A stretch of 64,000 nucleotides of DNA from JAJRRH01 sp047638815 (GTDB taxonomy: Bacteria; Bacteroidota; Bacteroidia; Flavobacteriales_D; JABDKJ01): contig JBLIMR010000005.1 in assembly GCA_047638815.1 (NCBI GenBank), forward strand, positions 8,910 to 72,909, written 5' to 3'. The notes beneath the pieces were generated by a model. It saw only the letters and a program-made list of their open reading frames with translations. It did not search any database and was not told where the DNA came from. Of the stretch, positions 59,954 to 64,000 are shown in pieces (within the stretch, counting starts at the first letter, position 1; each line of letters opens with the position of its first letter). A program made the position numbers and the translations under genes.

Positions 59954-61003
59954 ATGGCCAATTATTTTCATCTCTATGGCTTTGTGTCTTTCTTTGCAGA
60001 AGTAAAACTTCTAGTGGAAAGTAGATTTCAACATTTGGGTTTAAGAGATATTGATCAAAGTAATTTTGAGTCAGTTGCTTTAACGATCTTCAAATATCAG
60101 GCGGACAACTGCTTGATTTATTCGGAATTCCTCAGGCACATGAAGGTTGATCCTATGAGCGTAAATACGTTAGCGGATATTCCATTCTTGCCGATTTCTT
60201 TTTTTAAAAGTCATCAAGTACTCAGTCAAAAAGAGGAGGCCTCGGTAATTTTCAAAAGCAGTGGGACATCTAATCAAGTGAGAAGTCAGCATTTTGTGTC
60301 TGACATAAGCGTCTATGAACAAAGTTTCATGACAGCTTTTGTGCGTTTATATGGTCCCGTAAAGGATTATTGCGTCCTAGGATTATTGCCTTCATATCTT
60401 GAACAAGGAGAGTCTTCCTTAGTTTACATGGTTGATCATCTCATCAACAATTCGGAGTCCAAAGACAGTGGTTTTTACTTGAATGATTATAAATCGTTAT
60501 TTGATATACTCGAAAAACAGAAAACAGATGGAGTTAAAACAATTCTGTTCGGAGTCACTTATGCCTTACTTGAAATGGCAGAACAATTTCCTATCAATTT
60601 CAAAGATCTGATAATCATTGAAACCGGAGGAATGAAAGGAAGAAGAAAAGAGATTATTAGAACCGAATTACACCAAATTCTTTTCAATGCATATGAGAGT
60701 AAATACATCCATTCAGAGTACGGTATGACTGAGTTACTCTCACAGGCTTATTCTGCCGATGATGAACTATTTGTTTGCCCACCATGGATGAAAGTGAAAA
60801 TCACGGACCTCCATGATCCGGGGAAGCCCGTTAGAAATAACAAAACAGGCAGAATAAATGTTATTGATCTCGCCAACATTAATTCCTGCTCCTTCATTGC
60901 CACAAATGATTTAGGTTCCGCACATGAAAATGGAAAATTCAAAGTACTCGGAAGAATTGATAATAGTGATGTGCGAGGGTGTAATCTGCTAACCTTTGGT
61001 TAG
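59954..61003 (+). CDS. LuxE-like acyl-protein synthetase family protein
   Basis: 349 aa, adenylate-forming fold related to LuxE and phenylacetate-CoA ligases. Core signature FKSSGTSNQVRSQHFVS (Ser/Thr/Gly-rich P-loop-like A3 motif), then LIIIETGGMKGRRKEIIR and HSEYGMTELLSQAY (A5-like), and TNDLGSAHENGKFKVLGRIDNSDVRG (A7/A8-like) near the end. It should activate a carboxylic acid as acyl-AMP. luxC and luxD partners are absent, so bioluminescence is not implied; an acyl transfer to a carrier or amino sugar is possible. Confidence 0.8.
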   Translation: MANYFHLYGFVSFFAEVKLLVESRFQHLGLRDIDQSNFESVALTIFKYQADNCLIYSEFLRHMKVDPMSVNTLADIPFLPISFFKSHQVLSQKEEASVIFKSSGTSNQVRSQHFVSDISVYEQSFMTAFVRLYGPVKDYCVLGLLPSYLEQGESSLVYMVDHLINNSESKDSGFYLNDYKSLFDILEKQKTDGVKTILFGVTYALLEMAEQFPINFKDLIIIETGGMKGRRKEIIRTELHQILFNAYESKYIHSEYGMTELLSQAYSADDELFVCPPWMKVKITDLHDPGKPVRNNKTGRINVIDLANINSCSFIATNDLGSAHENGKFKVLGRIDNSDVRGCNLLTFG

Positions 61004-61060
61004 GAGTGGGTCGTAAGTCGTAGGTCCTAAAAGTCGGGAGTCGGGTCTTAATCATTGAAT
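61003..61060. repeat. Degenerate heptamer repeat (GTCGTAA/GTCGGGA type)
   Basis: From 61010: GTCGTAA, GTCGTAG, GTCCTAAAA, GTCGGGA, GTCGGGT, CTTAATC, ATTGAAT. Units are 7 bp, with one 2-bp insertion, directly after the LuxE-like stop codon. Confidence 0.6.
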
Positions 61061-61073
61061 ATTTCCATCACAC

Positions 61074-61096
61074 GCCCTTTTATTCCCTAAAGGGGC
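61074..61096. other. Hairpin between LuxE-like gene and tyrS
   Basis: GCCCTTT and AAAGGGGC pair over six to seven bases with an 8-nt loop. Possible weak terminator for one or both convergent genes; no strong T run. Confidence 0.3.
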
Positions 61097-61177
61097 TTGC
61101 GCACTTCGAAGAATTGAAGTCTCTAGAATATTGAGTATTAAAATCATTTCTACAATATCGCATTTTTCCATTTCAGC

Positions 61178-61228
61178 ATTGAATCATTGAATCATTCCAT
61201 CATTGAATCATTCTATCATCGAACCATC
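61178..61228. repeat. Octamer tandem repeat (ATTGAATC)
   Basis: Six 8-bp units from 61178: ATTGAATC twice, ATTCCATC, ATTGAATC, ATTCTATC, ATCGAACC, then ATC. The array runs into the tyrS stop codon (61227-61229). Perfect period with base changes between units. Confidence 0.75.
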
Positions 61229-62504
61229 ACTCCGCAATAAGCAAGTAATAATTCTTCTTCCCCCGTTGCAACAGCACGTATTTATCATTAATCAAGTCGG
61301 CACTTCCAAGAACCTTCTCTTCAGTCACCTTTTCCTTATTTACCGAAATAGAATTTTCTTTTAACGCTCTTCTCGCCTCTCCTTTCGATTTAAGGAAACC
61401 ACCTTCTTGGGCCAAAACCTCTATGATTGCTTCTCCATCACTCAATTTTGATTTTGCAATTTTACCTTGTGGAACACCTTCAAATACAGCCAGAAAATTT
61501 GCTTCAGAAATCTCTCGCAATTTCTCCGATGTTGCCTTTCCAAAAAGGATGGATGAAGCTTCAATAACCCCAATGTATTCCTCTTCCCCATGCACTCTGA
61601 CAGTTACATCTTTAGCCAATGCCTTTTGTAAAACTCTAGCCCCAGGATCTTCCAAATGCTGCTTTTCAATTTCTAATATTTCTTCCTGCTTTAGCAAAGT
61701 GAAAATTCTGATATATTTACTCGCATCATCGTCAGACGCATTGATCCAGTATTGGTAAAAAGCATATGGGCTGGTCTTATCTTTATCCAACCAAACACTA
61801 CCACCTGCTGTTTTACCAAACTTAGTTCCATCCGCTTTTTTAATCAATGGAGCCGTTAGTGCATAGGCTTCGCCAGCACCCATTCTTCGAATAAGTTCTG
61901 TTCCAGTGGTGATGTTTCCCCACTGATCGGATCCACCCATTTGCAACATGCAATTTTTGTTTTTCTTCAACCAATAGAAATCATATCCCTGCACCAATTG
62001 GTAGCTAAATTCGGTGAATGACAATCCTGTTTCCAGTCTCGTTTTCACAGAATCTTTCGCCATCATATAGTTAACGGTAAGGTGCTTACCTACATCTCTA
62101 ATGAAGTCTAAGAAACTAAACTCTTTGAACCAGTCATAGTTGTTTACAACCTCTGCTTTATTTTCTCCATCATTAAAATTTAGAAAATGGTGTAATTGTT
62201 TTTTTTGAGCTTGAAGATTATGTTCAATCATATCCATTGTCTGAAGATTACGCTCTTCAGATTTTCCAGACGGATCGCCAACCATTCCGGTCGCACCACC
62301 TACAAGAACATAGGGTTTGTGTCCGCATTGCTGAAAATGAACAAGTAACATAACAGGAACAAGATTGCCAATATGCAAACTATCCGCTGTAGGATCAAAT
62401 CCAACGTAAGCGGAGGTCATCTCTTTCATCAATTGTTCCTCGGTGCCAGGCATCATATCATGGATCATACCCCTCCATTTCAGTTCTTCAACAAAGTTCT
62501 TCAT
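61227..62504 (-). CDS. tyrS: Tyrosyl-tRNA synthetase
   Basis: 425 aa class I synthetase. YVGFDPTADSLHIGNLVPVM (HIGH-type motif as HIGN), the tyrosine pocket around YQLVQGYDFYWL and GGSDQWGNITTG, KKADGTKFGKTAGGSVWL (KMSKS-type as KFGKT), and a C-terminal S4 domain (about 355-425: FLKSKGEARRALKENSISVNK). It charges tRNA-Tyr. Divergent from the proline dehydrogenase gene; its 3' end abuts an octamer repeat array. Confidence 0.98.
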   Translation of the reverse strand: MKNFVEELKWRGMIHDMMPGTEEQLMKEMTSAYVGFDPTADSLHIGNLVPVMLLVHFQQCGHKPYVLVGGATGMVGDPSGKSEERNLQTMDMIEHNLQAQKKQLHHFLNFNDGENKAEVVNNYDWFKEFSFLDFIRDVGKHLTVNYMMAKDSVKTRLETGLSFTEFSYQLVQGYDFYWLKKNKNCMLQMGGSDQWGNITTGTELIRRMGAGEAYALTAPLIKKADGTKFGKTAGGSVWLDKDKTSPYAFYQYWINASDDDASKYIRIFTLLKQEEILEIEKQHLEDPGARVLQKALAKDVTVRVHGEEEYIGVIEASSILFGKATSEKLREISEANFLAVFEGVPQGKIAKSKLSDGEAIIEVLAQEGGFLKSKGEARRALKENSISVNKEKVTEEKVLGSADLINDKYVLLQRGKKNYYLLIAE

Positions 62505-62526
62505 CTCTAAATTTTATTTCGAAGGT

Positions 62527-62534
62527 CAAAGATA
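62527..62534 (-). promoter_or_regulatory. -7 box of tyrS
   Basis: Minus-strand TATCTTTG, exact consensus, 22 nt before the ATG. The -33 zone lies at one copy of the 15-bp direct repeat. Confidence 0.5.
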
Positions 62535-62552
62535 AATGTTAATTGCATTAAT

Positions 62553-62567
62553 TCCCTTTTTGATTAA
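62553..62567 (+). repeat. Direct repeat copy 1, TCCCTTTTTGATTAA
   Basis: Exact 15-bp sequence repeated 60 bp away at 62613. This copy covers the -33 zone of the tyrS promoter. Candidate binding site for a regulator of the divergent pair. Confidence 0.6.
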
Positions 62568-62612
62568 AAAGCTTGGCTCAGATTTATTGTTAATCCAATA
62601 TGAATTATTTTA

Positions 62613-62627
62613 TCCCTTTTTGATTAA
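62613..62627 (+). repeat. Direct repeat copy 2, TCCCTTTTTGATTAA
   Basis: Identical to the copy at 62553, same orientation. It lies immediately upstream of the -7 box of the proline dehydrogenase gene (62633), covering its -33 zone and spacer. Confidence 0.6.
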
Positions 62628-62632
62628 TATTT

Positions 62633-62640
62633 TACCTTTG
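62633..62640 (+). promoter_or_regulatory. -7 box of the proline dehydrogenase gene
   Basis: TACCTTTG, exact consensus, about 31 nt before the TTG start codon. No -33 TTG at normal spacing; a repeat copy occupies that site instead. Confidence 0.5.
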
Positions 62641-62671
62641 CTTTGCACTGGTTGCAGAAATAAAGAAAACA

Positions 62672-63868
62672 TTGAATACTCTTTTGACCGAAAAGCAAAA
62701 ACAACAAATCTCATTTACCAATACGGAGATTGCCTTCAAACGGATGACTAATGGTGATCTTAAGAAAGCCTACTGGTTGTTTCGAATGATTTCCAATCCT
62801 ACCATGGTAGTTATTGGCAAACACCTCACTAATTTCGCTTTGACTTTGAGACTTCCTATAAAAGGCCTCATTAAAAAAACCATCTTTGGTCAATTTGTTG
62901 GAGGAGAAACGCTTAATGATGTTTCAAAATGCATTGATCAAATCAAAAAAGACAATATTGGATCCATTCTGGACTATTCCGTTGAAGGAAAAGATGATGA
63001 GGAGAGTTTTGATGAATGTCTGGATGAGCTCTTGGAAACTGTAAAAGTTTCAGGGGAATTTGATAGTGTTCCTTTCTGCGTTTTCAAAATGACTGGCATT
63101 GGATCACATAGGCTTTTACAGAAACTCAATAACAAAGAGGATCTTGAAGAAGATGAGCAATCAGCCGTTGATCGAATAAACGGGCGGTGTGATAGATTGT
63201 GTAAGGCGGCATTTGAAATGGACACCCCTATTTTGGTTGATGCCGAAGAAAGTTGGATTCAGGATGCGATAGATGATATTGTTGAAGAAATGATGAAGAG
63301 ATACAACAAGGTAAAACCTATTGTTTATCAGACTATTCAAATGTATCGGCACGACCGATATGAATATTTGAAAAAGGTTCATCAAGATGCCATAGACCAT
63401 AATTACATATTGGCCGTTAAAGTTGTAAGAGGTGCTTACATGGAAAAGGAAAGGGATAGAGCCGAAGAAATGAACTATCCAGATCCTATCCAAATAGACA
63501 AAGAGAGTTCAGACAGAGACTACAACAAGGCGCTGGATTATTGCATCGAAAACATTGACAAAATAGCGCTATTGGCGGGCACTCATAATGAAGACAGCAA
63601 CATGTACTTACTCAATTTGATGGAGAAAAATGGCATTAAAAAAAATGACAAGAGAGTTTATTTCGCTCAACTACTTGGCATGAGTGATTGCATTTCATTT
63701 AATCTCTCTGAGGCTGGTTATAATGTTGGAAAATATGTTCCTTATGGTCCAATAAAAGAACTTATGCCCTATCTCATTAGAAGGGCTCAAGAGAATACTT
63801 CTGCGGCAGAACAAACAGGGCGAGAGTTGAGTTTGATTATGAAAGAATTGAATAGAAGGAAGCTTTAG
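62672..63868 (+). CDS. Proline dehydrogenase (monofunctional)
   Basis: 398 aa FAD-dependent TIM-barrel enzyme. Signatures: DAEESWIQDAIDDIVEE, VKVVRGAYMEKERDRA, LLAGTHNEDSN, YFAQLLGMSDCIS, and YVPYGPIKELMPYLIRRAQEN near the C-terminus. It oxidises proline to pyrroline-5-carboxylate and passes electrons to the quinone pool. The start is TTG; no in-frame ATG precedes the conserved ISFTNTEIAFK start block. The P5C dehydrogenase partner is not in the window. It is followed by intergenic tandem repeats. Confidence 0.93.
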   Translation: MNTLLTEKQKQQISFTNTEIAFKRMTNGDLKKAYWLFRMISNPTMVVIGKHLTNFALTLRLPIKGLIKKTIFGQFVGGETLNDVSKCIDQIKKDNIGSILDYSVEGKDDEESFDECLDELLETVKVSGEFDSVPFCVFKMTGIGSHRLLQKLNNKEDLEEDEQSAVDRINGRCDRLCKAAFEMDTPILVDAEESWIQDAIDDIVEEMMKRYNKVKPIVYQTIQMYRHDRYEYLKKVHQDAIDHNYILAVKVVRGAYMEKERDRAEEMNYPDPIQIDKESSDRDYNKALDYCIENIDKIALLAGTHNEDSNMYLLNLMEKNGIKKNDKRVYFAQLLGMSDCISFNLSEAGYNVGKYVPYGPIKELMPYLIRRAQENTSAAEQTGRELSLIMKELNRRKL

Positions 63869-63898
63869 ATTGTTGAGTGTTAATTTTTGAAGCAGGGA

Positions 63899-63926
63899 GT
63901 TGAATAGAGATTGTTGAATAGGGATT
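63899..63926. repeat. Tandem 14-bp repeat (two heptamers)
   Basis: Two units differing at one base: GTTGAATAGAGATT and GTTGAATAGGGATT. Each is two 7-bp halves. Located 30 bp after the proline dehydrogenase stop. Confidence 0.65.
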
Positions 63927-63927
63927 G

Positions 63928-63960
63928 ACTGTCATGCTGAGCGCAGTCGAAGTGAACAGT
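63928..63960. repeat. Dispersed intergenic element (TGTCATGCTGAGCG type)
   Basis: The core CATGCTGAGCGCAGTCGAAG with a GACTG/CAGTC pair and outer ACTGT/ACAGT arms can fold into a short hairpin. From memory, near-identical sequences recur in intergenic regions of many Bacteroidota genomes; this could not be checked here. Confidence 0.45.
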
Positions 63961-63962
63961 GA

Positions 63963-64000
63963 ATTGGAGATTGGAGATTGGAGATTGGAGATTGGAGATT
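63963..64000. repeat. Heptamer tandem repeat (ATTGGAG), cut by window end
   Basis: Five perfect ATTGGAG units (63963, 63970, 63977, 63984, 63991) then ATT at the window edge. The array continues beyond this window. Confidence 0.85.

Noticed and set aside
59954..61003. Bioluminescence (lux) operon
   Set aside because: Only a LuxE-like protein is present, with no luxA, luxB, luxC or luxD; the family is wider than luminescence.
61003..61228. Possible CRISPR array at the short repeats
   Set aside because: Units are 7-8 bp with no unique spacers and no cas genes; they are simple tandem repeats.

Overview
The window is chromosomal DNA from an AT-rich Gram-negative member of the Bacteroidota, most likely a marine-type Cytophagales/Cytophagia relative. 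The evidence is several TonB-dependent receptors with carboxypeptidase-like N-terminal domains, a PorV/PorQ-type outer-membrane protein, a fused LpxC/FabZ, a bacterial geranylgeranylglyceryl phosphate synthase, and repeated TAnnTTTG -7 promoter boxes (the Bacteroidota sigma-A consensus). No phage, insertion sequence, integrase or CRISPR array was seen; the content is core genome plus cell-envelope genes.

Layout. 1-2.5 kb: flippase-like membrane protein, ruvC, HIT protein, greA. 2.7-11.9 kb: a large minus-strand three-gene operon (TonB receptor, 1437-aa secreted protein, PorV-like protein). 12.1-15.9 kb: small basic secreted protein, degenerate Rieske-like lipoprotein, ahcY, phosphopantetheinyl transferase and GGGP synthase. 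15.9-19.7 kb: TPP-riboswitch-controlled TonB receptor, ribF, tRNA-Leu and tRNA-Gly. 19.8-21.8 kb: Kdo transferase and an outer-membrane protein. 21.9-30.2 kb: nucleotide-sugar cluster (four-step UDP-GlcNAc3NAcA pathway interleaved with UDP-GlcA and UDP-xylose synthesis, then rfbB and a PHP tyrosine phosphatase). 30.3-37.6 kb: DUF4846 lipoprotein, M20 amidohydrolase, half-size TauE, TolB-like propeller/barrel protein, MBL hydrolase and an OMP. 37.7-44.4 kb: TetR-TolC-MFP-RND efflux operon. 44.5-53.2 kb: 902-aa propeller protein, rnhB, a glycosyltransferase and a Wzx/Wzz/Wzy-like set. 53.2-59.2 kb: lipid A operon lpxD-lpxC/fabZ-lpxA-efp-lpxD2-SpoIIE-type phosphatase. 59.3-64 kb: lipoprotein, LuxE-like protein, tyrS, proline dehydrogenase and short-period tandem repeats.

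The common theme is envelope building: lipid A and Kdo addition, an exported polysaccharide, outer-membrane receptors, and possibly archaeal-type ether lipid precursors. The less ordinary points are: (i) very short or absent leaders between perfect -7 boxes and start codons (lpxD, the flippase gene, tetR); (ii) heptamer/octamer-period intergenic repeats resembling cyanobacterial STRRs; (iii) operator-like palindromes ahead of the polysaccharide and efflux operons, and a 15-bp direct repeat between tyrS and the proline dehydrogenase gene; (iv) a Rieske-like lipoprotein that has lost its iron-sulfur ligands; (v) the receptor/giant protein/PorV triad. All functions are read from sequence by eye; no database search was run.
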